A DNA stretch of 43,544 bases. Origin: FW021-bin31 sp964467635. Lineage in GTDB: Bacteria > Bacteroidota > Bacteroidia > Chitinophagales > Chitinophagaceae. The stretch is taken from positions 1 through 43,544 of the forward strand of contig CAYXRN010000011.1 of NCBI GenBank assembly GCA_964467635.1. Direction: 5' to 3'. A model generated the notes under the pieces. It was given only the letters and a program-made list of their open reading frames with translations. It ran no database searches and was not told where the DNA came from. Position numbers and translations under genes: made by a program. Positions 24,997-34,243 of this stretch are shown piece after piece; the first letter of the stretch is position 1, and each line of letters begins with the position of its first letter.

Positions 24997-26511
24997 TTAT
25001 AATAATTTATTCAACGCATCGATGTAGGCATTCACCGATGCGTTTACAATATCTGTGCTATAGCCAAAACCGTAGTAGGATTTCCCGTCATGAACGACGC
25101 GCATATTCACCTTGCTCACATCATCACTTCCTCCATTCATGGCCTGTATATTAAATTCTTCGATTTTTACTGTATCTTCTACAATTTTATGGATGGCATT
25201 AATGGTAGCATTCACCGGTCCGTTGCCCGAAGCACTGGCCTCTTTCTCTTCTCCTTTCATAATGAGTCGAACAGTAGCCATGGGACGCAGCGGATTACCA
25301 CAAACGACCTGAACCAGTTTTACCCGTACACCTTCCGTTGCGGTTTGTTCCTGTTGTTTATCACCGCCCATAAGCATGAGCAGATCATGGTCATTGACTT
25401 CTTTAATGCGATCCGCCATTTCAAGAAAATGGGTATAGGTATCTTCTAAATTAATTTTGTCAATTTGGTAGCCCAGGCGCTCTAGCCGATGCTTCAGCGC
25501 ATGGCGGCCGCTACGCGCTGTAAGGATAATAGAATGAGAAGGAATGCCGATGTCTTCCGGATTCATGATCTGGTAGTTCTCCTTATTCTTCAAAACGCCA
25601 TCTTGATGAATCCCCGAGCTGTGGGCAAAAGCGTTTTTACCTACTATAGCCTTGTTGGCCTGTACTGGCATACGCATCCTTTGAGACACCAGGTTGCTGA
25701 GGTTATAAAACTTTTTCGCATCAATATTGGTTTTTAAACCAAGGGTTTGTTCGTGTACTTTCATGATCATGCTCACCTCTTCAAGCGAAGTATTGCCCGC
25801 ACGTTCTCCTACTCCATTGATCGTTCCTTCTATCTGCCGTGCACCCGCCTGCAGTCCAGCCATAGAATTAGCGGTAGCGAGTCCCAAGTCATTATGACAA
25901 TGAACCGAAATGATTGCCTTGTCGATATTAGAAACATTATTGACGAGGTAGCTGATCTTTTCCGCATACTGTTCGGGAAGACAATAGCCGTTTGTATCTG
26001 GAATATTTACTACAGTCGCACCCGCCGCAATCACCGCCTCCACCATTTTGGCCAGGTAAACATTATCGGCACGTCCGGCGTCTTCGGCATAAAACTCAAT
26101 GTCCTCTACAAACTTTTTCGCATATTTTACGGCTGCTGTCGCACGTTCTAAAATAGCCTCTCGCGTGCTGTTGAATTTATTTTTTATATGAATATCCGAT
26201 GCTCCGATACCCGTATGAATGCGCTTGCGCTTTGCGTATTGCAAAGACTCCACCGCAGCATCAATGTCTTTATTATTGGCGCGGGTAAGCGCACAAATAA
26301 CAGGCTCACTCACCGCTTTGGAGATTTCTATTACGCTTTTAAAATCCCCAGGACTGGAAATCGGAAACCCCGCTTCTATTACATCTACCCCAAGTAACTC
26401 CAACTCTTTGGCAATCTCGATCTTCTCTACAGTGGTTAACTGACACCCCGGGACTTGTTCCCCATCTCTCAATGTCGTATCAAAAATATAAACCTGGTTA
26501 TTAGCACTCAT
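24997..26511 (-). CDS. leuA: 2-isopropylmalate synthase
   Basis: The 504-residue enzyme condenses acetyl-CoA with 2-ketoisovalerate, the first committed leucine step. The TIM-barrel catalytic domain starts FDTTLRDGEQVPGCQLT, contains the metal-binding HCHNDLGLATANSMAG and GTINGVGERAGNTSLEEV, and a linker with KNAFAHSSGIHQDG. The C-terminal third is the LeuA regulatory domain (VQVVCGNPLRPMATV, GPVNATINAIHKI), which normally binds leucine for feedback inhibition. It closes the leu operon, 216 bases after leuB and before a strong terminator. Citramalate synthase is a related alternative, but the neighbours argue for LeuA. Confidence 0.95.
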   Translation of the reverse strand: MSANNQVYIFDTTLRDGEQVPGCQLTTVEKIEIAKELELLGVDVIEAGFPISSPGDFKSVIEISKAVSEPVICALTRANNKDIDAAVESLQYAKRKRIHTGIGASDIHIKNKFNSTREAILERATAAVKYAKKFVEDIEFYAEDAGRADNVYLAKMVEAVIAAGATVVNIPDTNGYCLPEQYAEKISYLVNNVSNIDKAIISVHCHNDLGLATANSMAGLQAGARQIEGTINGVGERAGNTSLEEVSMIMKVHEQTLGLKTNIDAKKFYNLSNLVSQRMRMPVQANKAIVGKNAFAHSSGIHQDGVLKNKENYQIMNPEDIGIPSHSIILTARSGRHALKHRLERLGYQIDKINLEDTYTHFLEMADRIKEVNDHDLLMLMGGDKQQEQTATEGVRVKLVQVVCGNPLRPMATVRLIMKGEEKEASASGNGPVNATINAIHKIVEDTVKIEEFNIQAMNGGSDDVSKVNMRVVHDGKSYYGFGYSTDIVNASVNAYIDALNKLL

Positions 26512-26727
26512 AGTCGTTTGGTTTATTTGGTTATTTAATCATTAGGTTATTGATCAGTTTTCGACGGTTTTAAAGTCTATGGTGTATCCACTTCACCACC
26601 CTGAGTAACACTTATAGTTAACAGCTATAGCAGATTATAAGTACGCTTTATAACTAAACAATTGGTTTATCGCGTACTATCCTTTCGTTTACAATCGTCT
26701 TTCATTCGCTGCCGCTGCCCCAATCCT
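26512..26727 (-). promoter_or_regulatory. leuB-leuA spacer with inverted repeats
   Basis: This 216-base spacer is long for genes of one operon. It holds AGTACGC/GCGTACT (26640-26646 and 26672-26678) and a TGGTG/CACCA hairpin near 26580-26602. No leader peptide rich in leucine and no T-tract terminator was found. It could carry an internal promoter or an RNA processing site. Confidence 0.4.
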
Positions 26728-27810
26728 TTAATCGAGCAATGCCTCCACCACCTTCTCTCCCATTGCGTTCGTTCCTAAGATAAACTCATTGGGCGTATTT
26801 TTCTGCGCAATATCCACCGTCCGGTACCCCTGCCGTAAGGTCGTTTCAACAGCCCGGATGATCTGCTCCGCCTCTTTCTTTAGCCCGAAAGAAATTTCCA
26901 TCAGAAGCGATGCGGATAAAATACAGGCCAGCGGATTAGCGATTCCCTTGCTTGCGATATCATGGGCAGAACCATGAATAGGTTCATAAAAACCAATGTT
27001 GTCTCCAACAGAAGCAGAAGCCAGCATACCCATGGATCCGGCGATTTGCGAAGCTTCATCAGTAAGGATGTCGCCAAATAGATTACCGGTTACCACCACA
27101 TCAAAACGTTTGGGGTCTTTAATCAGTTGCATGGCTGCGTTGTCTATAAACATATGTTCTGTTGCTATACCGGGAAACTCCCTGGCGACTTCCTGAACCA
27201 CGCTTCTCCACAAACGTGAGGTTTCCAATACATTGGCTTTATCGACAGAACAAACTTTTTTCTTACGAGTCGTAGCAGCCTGATAGGCCTTCCGAACAAT
27301 CCTTTCTACTTCAAACCGCTGATAACTCATCAGGTCAGAAGCCCAGTTGTTGTCATCCGCTTTCTTTTTTTCTCCGAAGTATACCCCACCGGTAAGCTCT
27401 CTGAAAAATAAAATATCCGCTCCTCGTAATATCTCGGGTCGGATACTTGATGCACTTAATAATTCATCAAATAACCTGATGGGCCGAAGATTGGCGTACA
27501 GCCCCAATTCTTTACGGATCTTTAACAGCCCTTGTTCCGGCCGTACTTTTAACGTCGGGTCATTATCATATTTTTCATGCCCAATGGCTCCGAACAATAT
27601 GGCGTCGCTTCCTCTGGCTTTCTGGAGCGTTTCTTCCGGCAAAGGGTCACCGGTACGTTCAATAGCCGTATGTCCCATCAATCCGTCATCAAAACTAAAC
27701 TGATGCCCTTGTTTTTCAGCAATGACTTCGATCACTTTCTTTCCCCAGGGGGTAACCTCCTGGCCAATTCCATCTCCCGGGATGACTAATATTTTTTTTT
27801 GTATTCCCAT
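26728..27810 (-). CDS. leuB: 3-isopropylmalate dehydrogenase
   Basis: The 360-residue NAD-dependent enzyme oxidises and decarboxylates 3-isopropylmalate. The start ATG 27810 gives MGIQKKILVIPGDGIGQEV; the longer frame would add 23 residues overlapping leuD and is rejected. Conserved parts include LRPIRLFDEL, FRELTGGVYFGEKK (substrate-binding), MFIDNAAMQLIKDPKRFDVVVTGNLFGDILTDEAS and the NAD-binding GSAHDIASKGIANPLACILSASLL. It follows leuD by about 65 bases in the leu operon. Confidence 0.95.
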   Translation of the reverse strand: MGIQKKILVIPGDGIGQEVTPWGKKVIEVIAEKQGHQFSFDDGLMGHTAIERTGDPLPEETLQKARGSDAILFGAIGHEKYDNDPTLKVRPEQGLLKIRKELGLYANLRPIRLFDELLSASSIRPEILRGADILFFRELTGGVYFGEKKKADDNNWASDLMSYQRFEVERIVRKAYQAATTRKKKVCSVDKANVLETSRLWRSVVQEVAREFPGIATEHMFIDNAAMQLIKDPKRFDVVVTGNLFGDILTDEASQIAGSMGMLASASVGDNIGFYEPIHGSAHDIASKGIANPLACILSASLLMEISFGLKKEAEQIIRAVETTLRQGYRTVDIAQKNTPNEFILGTNAMGEKVVEALLD

Positions 27811-27875
27811 TTTGCAATTGTGGTTATTGTTTTCTGTTGCCTGCAGCGACAGGCCCCTGTCGCTCCTCCCTCCTG

Positions 27876-28481
27876 TCAATGATTGACTGCTGCCGCTTTT
27901 TCATATTCCTCAATGGCGTCTTTGTGACTCAATAAATAGTCAATGTCGTCATAGCCATTCATCAGGCATTCTTTTTTATAGGCATTGATCTCAAATTTTT
28001 CCTCCGTTCCAGCACCCACTAATCTTATCGTTTGTTTTTCGAGGTCCACCTCAAGGACCGTATCCTGATCGTTTTCTACTGCTGCAAATATTCGCTGTAA
28101 GAAGTCTTCGGAAACCTGAACAGGCAATAAGAAATTATTTAATGCATTATTTTTAAAAATATCGGCAAAGAAACTACTTACCACAATCCTGAATCCATAA
28201 TCAGCCAATGCCCAGGCGGCATGTTCCCGCGAAGAGCCACAACCAAAATTTTGACCGGCAACCAGAATATCCCCCTTAAAAGCAGGATCATTTAGTACAA
28301 AATCTGATTTTGGTTTAGTTTCATCATCATCTTCATAACGCCAGTCACGAAATAAATTTTTACCAAATCCTTCCTTTGTCGTGGCTTTTAAGAAACGAGC
28401 CGGAATAATCTGGTCCGTATCTATATTTTCCACAGCTAACGGCACTACGGTAGAGGTTATTTTTTTGAACGTTTTTGACAT
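27876..28481 (-). CDS. leuD: 3-isopropylmalate dehydratase small subunit
   Basis: The 201-residue subunit joins LeuC to isomerise 2- to 3-isopropylmalate. Visible features are VPLAVENIDTDQIIPARFL near 14-32 and the swivel-domain GQNFGCGSSREHAAWAL near 78-94. Length is normal. It sits between leuC and leuB, with a 111-base gap to leuC that contains a long hairpin. Confidence 0.95.
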   Translation of the reverse strand: MSKTFKKITSTVVPLAVENIDTDQIIPARFLKATTKEGFGKNLFRDWRYEDDDETKPKSDFVLNDPAFKGDILVAGQNFGCGSSREHAAWALADYGFRIVVSSFFADIFKNNALNNFLLPVQVSEDFLQRIFAAVENDQDTVLEVDLEKQTIRLVGAGTEEKFEINAYKKECLMNGYDDIDYLLSHKDAIEEYEKAAAVNH

Positions 28482-28534
28482 TTTTTTTATTTAAGCTTTT
28501 AATCGCGGTTTATTCTAGCCCATCGGCATTTGTG

Positions 28535-28568
28535 ACCGGTAAACGTGCTCGTTATACGACGTACCGGT
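28535..28568 (-). repeat. Hairpin between leuC and leuD
   Basis: ACCGGT plus ACGT (28535-28546, with a 2-base bulge) pairs with ACGTACCGGT (28559-28568) around a 12-base loop. Lacking a T-tract, it is more likely an intercistronic RNA structure or processing site than a terminator. Confidence 0.5.
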
Positions 28569-28592
28569 GTTTAAGTTTTAAATCCTTTCTTC

Positions 28593-29990
28593 CTACAGAT
28601 ACTCTCTTACATCCACTATTTTTCCGGTAATGGCTGCAGCGGCGGCAGTTAGCGGACTCGCCAGAAAGGTCCTCGCCCTTGGTCCCTGACGTCCCTCAAA
28701 GTTTCGATTAGAGGTAGAAACACAGTATTTTCCCGCGGGGATTTTATCCTCATTCATGCCCAAACAAGCCGAACAACCCGGTCCCCGAAAGCTGAAACCG
28801 GCTGCTGCAAATATTTGATGTAACCCTTCTTCGAAGACCTGCTTTTCCACCTGCTTAGACCCCGGAATAACCCAGACTTCCACATTATCCGCTTTCTTTT
28901 TTCCTTTTACAAAGTCTGCAATCATTCGGAGGTCTTCAATACGCGAGTTTGTGCAACTTCCCATAAAGACATAATCCACGGATTTATTCAATAAAGAAAC
29001 ACCATCCTGCAAAGCCATATATTCAAGCGCTTTTTTGAATGACTTTTGCTCATGAGAAGCCAGTTGATCAGCCGAGGGAATCGTGCGGGTTACTCCCATT
29101 CCCATACCGGGATTGGTACCATAAGTAATCATTGGCTCAATTTCCGCCGCGTCAAAGGCGAGCACGTTGTCAAATGCTGCGTCTTCATCAGAATACAACG
29201 TCTTCCAATATGCCATGGCTTCATCCCATTGTGCACCTTTCGGGGCGAACTCACGCCCTTTCATATAATCAAATGTCGTTTCATCCGGCGCGATGATACC
29301 GCCTCTGGCTCCCATTTCAATACTCATATTGCAGATGGTCATACGGGCTTCCATGCTCAGGTTCCGGATGGTATCCCCCGCGTATTCAACAAAATAACCG
29401 GTAGCTCCCGAGGCGGAGATTTTGGAAATAATGTGCAAGATAATGTCCTTGGAAAGTACGCCATCATTAAGCTTTCCGTTTACCTCAATTTTCATCCGCT
29501 TTGGCTTGTATTGCAACGTACATTGCGTGGCCAGTACCTGTTCCACCTGGGAGGTGCCTATACCAAATGCGATGGCTCCAAAGGCGCCATGTGTAGAAGT
29601 ATGGCTGTCTCCGCAAACAATGGTCATGCCCGGGCGTGTAATACCCAGCTCCGGACCGATAACATGTACAATCCCCTGGAAAGGGTGACCCAGCCCATAT
29701 AATTCAATGCCAAAGTCCTTACAATTTTCAGTAAGCATTTCTACCTGTTTGCGACTTAATGCTTCTTTGATGGGTAAATGCTGATTAAGCGTAGGTACGT
29801 TGTGATCAGCAGTAGCATGTGTTTGCTTTGTACGGAAAACAGGGATCTCACGTTTCCGCAATCCCGAAAATGCCTGCGGACTGGTTACTTCATGAATAAA
29901 ATGCCTGTCTATATACAATACATCGGGAAAGTTGGGCTTCCGTGCTACAACATGGGCATCCCAGACTTTATCAATCAGTGTTTTTCCCAT
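28593..29990 (-). CDS. leuC: 3-isopropylmalate dehydratase large subunit
   Basis: The 465-residue aconitase-family subunit carries the 4Fe-4S cluster: Cys in VFMGSCTNSRIEDLR and the pair in GPGCSACLGMNEDK. The N-terminus MGKTLIDKVWDAHVV and the GDSHTSTHGAFGAIAFGIGTSQVEQVLATQ block are typical. The start ATG 29990 is chosen; a further 30 upstream codons begin at TTG and include a likely -7 element. First gene of leuC-leuD-leuB-leuA, divergent from the helical-repeat gene. Confidence 0.95.
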   Translation of the reverse strand: MGKTLIDKVWDAHVVARKPNFPDVLYIDRHFIHEVTSPQAFSGLRKREIPVFRTKQTHATADHNVPTLNQHLPIKEALSRKQVEMLTENCKDFGIELYGLGHPFQGIVHVIGPELGITRPGMTIVCGDSHTSTHGAFGAIAFGIGTSQVEQVLATQCTLQYKPKRMKIEVNGKLNDGVLSKDIILHIISKISASGATGYFVEYAGDTIRNLSMEARMTICNMSIEMGARGGIIAPDETTFDYMKGREFAPKGAQWDEAMAYWKTLYSDEDAAFDNVLAFDAAEIEPMITYGTNPGMGMGVTRTIPSADQLASHEQKSFKKALEYMALQDGVSLLNKSVDYVFMGSCTNSRIEDLRMIADFVKGKKKADNVEVWVIPGSKQVEKQVFEEGLHQIFAAAGFSFRGPGCSACLGMNEDKIPAGKYCVSTSNRNFEGRQGPRARTFLASPLTAAAAAITGKIVDVREYL

Positions 29991-30019
29991 AACTATTTTG
30001 TTTCTATAAAGCGTGTCGT

Positions 30020-30027
30020 CAAAAGTA
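30020..30027 (-). promoter_or_regulatory. Possible -7 element of the leu operon (TACTTTTG)
   Basis: On the minus strand TACTTTTG matches TAnnTTTG and lies about 30 bases before the leuC start. No clear TTG lies 19-21 bases further upstream, so support is limited. Confidence 0.4.
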
Positions 30028-30137
30028 TTTTCTTTCCTTGTGAAAAAAAGCACTAATTTTATATTAATTACAATATTCAAAATAGAAAAAGTAAATTAAA
30101 ATATTGACATTCAATGAATTAAAAAATAAATATTCCA

Positions 30138-31709
30138 ATGCCCAATTCAAAAAAAGACCCTTTATTTCTCCTGATCAAATCGCTTTCCAAGGCGGAAAAG
30201 CGAAATTTCAGGATCAGCAATACATGGGATTCAAAGGAAACCGAGCCGCTGTTCATGCAGCTTTTTAATGCAATGGATAAGGCTGATCATTATGACGAAA
30301 GGCAAATAAAAAAACTGGTTCCCGGATTAAAGAAACAACAACTATCCAACCTGAAAGCTAACCTCTATGAGCATCTGTTGGAAAGCATGCGCGCGCTGAG
30401 CAGGCAAAAAGATATGCGTATCCGCATCCGTCAATGGGTCGACTACGCCCAGGTGTTGTACAATAAAGGCTTGTATCAGCAAAGCCTCAAACTACTGAAT
30501 AAAGCCAAACTGCTGGCTACCGCCCACCAGGAAATCGAACTAAAGATGCAGGTATTGGAATTCGAAAAGCTAATAGAAGCCAGGCACATTACCAGAAGCA
30601 TTGAAAACCGGGCGGAGCAGCTGAGTGAAGAATCCCTGACATGCATCCGGCAGCTGCGAAGCCTCAGCCATCTGAGTAGTTTGGCACTCAACCTCTACGG
30701 GATGTATTTAAAGATGGGACATGTCCGCAACGAAAAAGAAGCGCTGATGCTGCGTACTTTTTTTAAAAATAATTTGCCGGCAGAACAACCCGAGCTTACT
30801 GATTTCCTGAATGACATGACGTTTTATGAAAAAGTCAATCTTTATCAGGCCTATTCTTGGTATGCCTATATCTTACAGGATTTTTTATTGTTTTACCGCT
30901 ATACCCAAAAATGGGTAGACCTGTTTGACAGCTATCCGTCGCAAAAGAAGACAGATCCTTCCCTGTATCTGAAAGCGATGAATAACCTGTTAACTGCGCA
31001 TTTTTTTAACCGTAACTATCATAAGTTTTGCAGTTCTTTAGCCCAACTGGAGGACTTCTGGCATACCCATGAAAAACATTTTAATGAAAATACAAAAACC
31101 TTGGCTTTTGTACATACCTACACAGCAAAAATAAACAAGCACTTTCTGGAAGGGACTTTCAGTGAAGGCACTTTCATTGTCCCAGATCTGATGCATCGGC
31201 TTCAACAGCACCAGATACAAATTGACCAGCACCGTATCTTAGTTTTTTATTACAAAATCTCCTGCCTTTATTTTGGAAGTGGGGACAATAGTACAGCGAT
31301 TATTTTTCTCAACAAGATCATTAATCTGAAAATTGGAAATCTGCGATCGGATATCCAATGTTTTGCACGCATTCTTCACCTGATTGCTCATTATGAATTA
31401 AAAAACTACGATCTTACTGAATATCTTTTAAAATCAGTATATCATTTTTTAGCCAAAAATAAAGATTTGAGTGCCGTGGTAGAAGAGATGTTGCGGTTTT
31501 TAAAAAAGTTCAACCATGTAGGTATTCGGGGTTTACGCCCCGCTTTTATTGAATTAAAAGAAAGGTTGGAGCTCATTGCCCAGAATCCTTATGAACGCCG
31601 TTTTTTTCTCTACCTGGATGTGATCTCCTGGTTGGAAAGTAAGATAAACCGGAGGCCGGTACAGGAAGTCATTCGCGAAAAATTTATAAAAAAAGTACCG
31701 CGGATATAA
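30138..31709 (+). CDS. Helical-repeat protein of unknown function
   Basis: I do not recognise a named family. The 523-residue protein has no signal peptide or membrane segment and is almost wholly alpha-helical, with TPR-like pairs such as WVDYAQVLYNKGLYQQSLKLLNKAKLLA (near 100) and FYYKISCLYFGSGDNSTAIIFLNKI (near 370). The N-terminus (DPLFLLIKSLSKAEKRNFRIS) is basic and looks like a small separate domain. Such cytoplasmic repeat proteins usually bind other proteins. It is divergent from leuC, monocistronic and ends at a bidirectional terminator. Confidence 0.75.
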   Translation: MPNSKKDPLFLLIKSLSKAEKRNFRISNTWDSKETEPLFMQLFNAMDKADHYDERQIKKLVPGLKKQQLSNLKANLYEHLLESMRALSRQKDMRIRIRQWVDYAQVLYNKGLYQQSLKLLNKAKLLATAHQEIELKMQVLEFEKLIEARHITRSIENRAEQLSEESLTCIRQLRSLSHLSSLALNLYGMYLKMGHVRNEKEALMLRTFFKNNLPAEQPELTDFLNDMTFYEKVNLYQAYSWYAYILQDFLLFYRYTQKWVDLFDSYPSQKKTDPSLYLKAMNNLLTAHFFNRNYHKFCSSLAQLEDFWHTHEKHFNENTKTLAFVHTYTAKINKHFLEGTFSEGTFIVPDLMHRLQQHQIQIDQHRILVFYYKISCLYFGSGDNSTAIIFLNKIINLKIGNLRSDIQCFARILHLIAHYELKNYDLTEYLLKSVYHFLAKNKDLSAVVEEMLRFLKKFNHVGIRGLRPAFIELKERLELIAQNPYERRFFLYLDVISWLESKINRRPVQEVIREKFIKKVPRI

Positions 31710-31755
31710 AGACGGTGGCCATTAATCGTTCCGGAACAGAATAGCGTTAAAGACC

Positions 31756-31792
31756 AAAAACCCCTTCCTACTATTTGAGGAAAGGGCTTTTT
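31756..31792. terminator. Bidirectional terminator
   Basis: CCC-TTCCT and AGGAA-AGGG form a stem around ACTATTTG-type loop bases, with A5 on the left and CT5 on the right, so both strands end in a T-run. It serves the helical-repeat gene (plus) and the six-gene sigma-FecR-SusCD locus ending with the TlpA-like gene (minus). Confidence 0.8.
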
Positions 31793-31815
31793 ATCAACCA
31801 AAATCAGGTGTAGAC

Positions 31816-32916
31816 TCACTTTAAAACTTCAGCCAACTTCTTTTCCAAGGCCGCTCCGCGTAGGTTGTGTCCGATGATCATTCCATTGGGATCAATCAGC
31901 CAGTTAGCCGGGATGGCATGAACGCCGTAGATTTGAGCTACTTCATTCTTCCAGCCCTTCAGGTCGCTCACTTGGGTCCACGCAAGTTTATCCTCTTTTA
32001 TAGCGGCTTTCCATTTTTTTGCATCCTCATCCAGAGACACGCCCAGAACCGTGAAGCCTTTATCTTTATACTGGTTGTACGCTTTCACTACATTTGGGTT
32101 TTCCGCCCGACAGGGACCACACCAACTCGCCCAAAAATCTACCAATACATATTTGCCTTTAAAATCAGACAGGCTCACCGGATTACCCGCTACGTTATTC
32201 TGGGTAAAGTCTAACGCCGGCTTACCGATGGATGTTTTCTCCATAATGACCAGTCTTTCTGAAAATTTCTTACCCGGCATGCTGTTTTGTACGGAAGTAT
32301 CCAATGCGGTAAAAAGTTTATTTAATTGTTCATAGGAGCTGCTGTAGGTTAATCCCTGCAGCTGACGCAAGCTGACGAAGCTCTGAGGATTGGCACGGAT
32401 GAAAGCCTTTATTTTTTCATTCTTTTGCTCGTCTAACTGTTCGCCTTTCTTCTTGAGCACCGCCATTTTTGCAGTGTCACTATTTTTTACCGCCTCGCGA
32501 TATTGCTTGTAGAGATCACGTTGTTGATCAGTAAGGTCCTGCACCAATGCAGTATACTTTTGATACTCGTCTTGAGAAGCTGATCCGGTAATTTTTTTGG
32601 TTTGATGTATAGAATCCGCACGGCCGGTAATTTGAATAGCGGCATTTTCTAAGTAAAACCAAATGTATCCATTGAGGCTCTTTCCATAGACCCGCGCCAT
32701 AACAGGATTCGCTACTTTCCCGTTAAAAACAAACCGGCCTTCTTTAACTTCAGCAGAATCGGTATGGGTAGAATCTCCACTGCGCCAGCTTAAATAAATG
32801 TATGGTGCCTCTAATCCCTGGATATCGCCTTGGATGGTAAAACTGTCTTTCGGCGCCTGCCGACAGGAATAGATCGTAAGAAATGCAATAGATAACAGGA
32901 GAATTGATTTTTTCAT
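31816..32916 (-). CDS. TlpA-like thiol-disulfide lipoprotein with DUF4369 domain
   Basis: The 366-residue protein is a lipoprotein (Cys18 in FLTIYSCRQ). Residues about 25-120 form a DUF4369 beta-domain (FTIQGDIQGLEAPYIYLSW), followed by a lysine/glutamate-rich helical linker and an AhpC/TSA-type thioredoxin domain (about 228-366) with the active site WCGPC (Cys266, Cys269) and the cis-proline region HAIPANWLID. It should reduce or isomerise disulfides at the periplasmic face. It is the last gene of the ECF-sigma/SusCD locus, and a second thioredoxin-fold gene precedes it by 50 bases. Confidence 0.9.
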   Translation of the reverse strand: MKKSILLLSIAFLTIYSCRQAPKDSFTIQGDIQGLEAPYIYLSWRSGDSTHTDSAEVKEGRFVFNGKVANPVMARVYGKSLNGYIWFYLENAAIQITGRADSIHQTKKITGSASQDEYQKYTALVQDLTDQQRDLYKQYREAVKNSDTAKMAVLKKKGEQLDEQKNEKIKAFIRANPQSFVSLRQLQGLTYSSSYEQLNKLFTALDTSVQNSMPGKKFSERLVIMEKTSIGKPALDFTQNNVAGNPVSLSDFKGKYVLVDFWASWCGPCRAENPNVVKAYNQYKDKGFTVLGVSLDEDAKKWKAAIKEDKLAWTQVSDLKGWKNEVAQIYGVHAIPANWLIDPNGMIIGHNLRGAALEKKLAEVLK

Positions 32917-32966
32917 TATGTGTTTTTATTAGATTACAACTACAAATTAAGATTACGTATGCTCGA

Positions 32967-34178
32967 CTACATATTTTGTGTTTTTTCCAAAAGCTTTTTT
33001 GCAATCTTCTGAATCTTGGAACTGTCTTGCAAGGAGAGCGCATACGCTTTTTTTGCTGCTTTTACCGCCTCCCGCTTCTTCCCAAGACTGTAACAAATTT
33101 CAGCTAAGGTACCCTGGTTGGAATAATTTTCCGGGTTTATGGTTACCGCCTGCTTGGCCAGCCTGTATGCAGGTTTTAAAAATCCTTTATTATCGGCATA
33201 CTCAGCACGTCTTGCTATAAAGCTTAGCGTAGCATCATCATCTTTCAGCAATGTGGAGGCATATTTTTTTGAAATAGCAGTAAAAGTCCGCAGGTCATCG
33301 TTGGTAATGTAATAATCGAGTTCAACTTGAGCCGCGTTAACTTTATGTTCGGGTTCGGGCAACGACTTAAGCTGTTTTAATGTACTAAAAAAGGCTTCCT
33401 TTTTATCTTCCCTTGAAAGTCCATACAATTTTCGAAGTAAACAACGGCCGGTTACCGCATCTACTGCACTGTCTCCGTATTGCGTCCTAAAGTAAGTTTC
33501 GTTTTCCTTCATAAACCGGTAAAGCGTGCCTTCCAAATCCGTAGCCAGCTCACTGACCGCCTTCCACCCCAACGGGGTTTTCAATTGCGCGTCGGTTACC
33601 GTTGCCACCAATACTGTCTTCAGGGAGTCCGCCTTCTTTCTGTTTAATTTTTGTAAAACTTCAATATAGTTAAGCAAGGTAAACAGGCTCCTGTCACCCT
33701 GTTCATATTTTTCGGCCAATATGCTGGAGGAACGATCCGGACTTAATGCCCTTCTCCCTTCATCCATAAACTCAGCGGCATCCATGCGGGAGGTAGACTT
33801 ATGGATCAGCGTACCTGCTCCGTCCAAAAAAAGATAAGTAGGAAAGACCTGGACATTGTACTTTTTAGTGTAGCCCGGGCCTATCCCTTTTTCCATGTCC
33901 ATGGCCAGGTTAACAAAGTGATCATTATAGAATTGTGCCACACTATCCAGCGTAAAAATATTGTCGGCCATCCATTTGCAAGGCGAACACCAAGAGGTAT
34001 AGCAATCCACAAAGATCAGCTTATTCGATGCTTTCGCTTTTTTCAATGCGGCTGTCATATTCTGATCCATAAAGTGTATCTCCATACTATTTTGCGCCAC
34101 CGTCCTGTCAAAGGAGCAAAAGGTCAGCAAGACAATTGCTATGCAAATTAATTTCTTAACGGTTTCCGTACGCTTCAT
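32967..34178 (-). CDS. Exported thioredoxin-fold protein with long C-terminal helical part
   Basis: This 403-residue protein begins with a signal peptide (ICIAIVLLTFCSFDRTVAQ). A thioredoxin domain at about 35-150 contains CYTSWCSPCKWM, the redox pair being Cys64 and Cys67, and the cis-proline segment NVQVFPTYLFLD. Residues 160-403 are helical and resemble TPR-like repeats (YSNQGTLAEICYSLGKKREAVKAAKKAYALS). It lies between susD and the TlpA-like gene on the same strand, so it probably works on the same substrate or folds the locus products. Confidence 0.85.
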   Translation of the reverse strand: MKRTETVKKLICIAIVLLTFCSFDRTVAQNSMEIHFMDQNMTAALKKAKASNKLIFVDCYTSWCSPCKWMADNIFTLDSVAQFYNDHFVNLAMDMEKGIGPGYTKKYNVQVFPTYLFLDGAGTLIHKSTSRMDAAEFMDEGRRALSPDRSSSILAEKYEQGDRSLFTLLNYIEVLQKLNRKKADSLKTVLVATVTDAQLKTPLGWKAVSELATDLEGTLYRFMKENETYFRTQYGDSAVDAVTGRCLLRKLYGLSREDKKEAFFSTLKQLKSLPEPEHKVNAAQVELDYYITNDDLRTFTAISKKYASTLLKDDDATLSFIARRAEYADNKGFLKPAYRLAKQAVTINPENYSNQGTLAEICYSLGKKREAVKAAKKAYALSLQDSSKIQKIAKKLLEKTQNM

Positions 34179-34243
34179 TTTTTTTTGATTTACTAGTTCT
34201 GATCATCTTCCGTTTAAGCCAGATACTGCTCCCCGGCTGCCAC

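Noticed and set aside
26580..26610. GGGTGG segment in the leuB-leuA spacer resembling a T-box sequence
   Set aside because: T-boxes are essentially a Firmicutes-type device, the conserved surrounding sequence and terminator are missing, and the match is only six bases.
27811..27879. 23-residue N-terminal extension of LeuB
   Set aside because: It overlaps leuD and precedes the standard dehydrogenase N-terminus (KKILVIPGDGIG).
29991..30080. 30-residue N-terminal extension of LeuC with ILV-rich stretch (NIVINIKLVL)
   Set aside because: It starts only at TTG, has no stop before leuC, is not followed by a terminator, and includes a likely -7 element; LeuC normally begins MGKTLIDKVWDAHVV.
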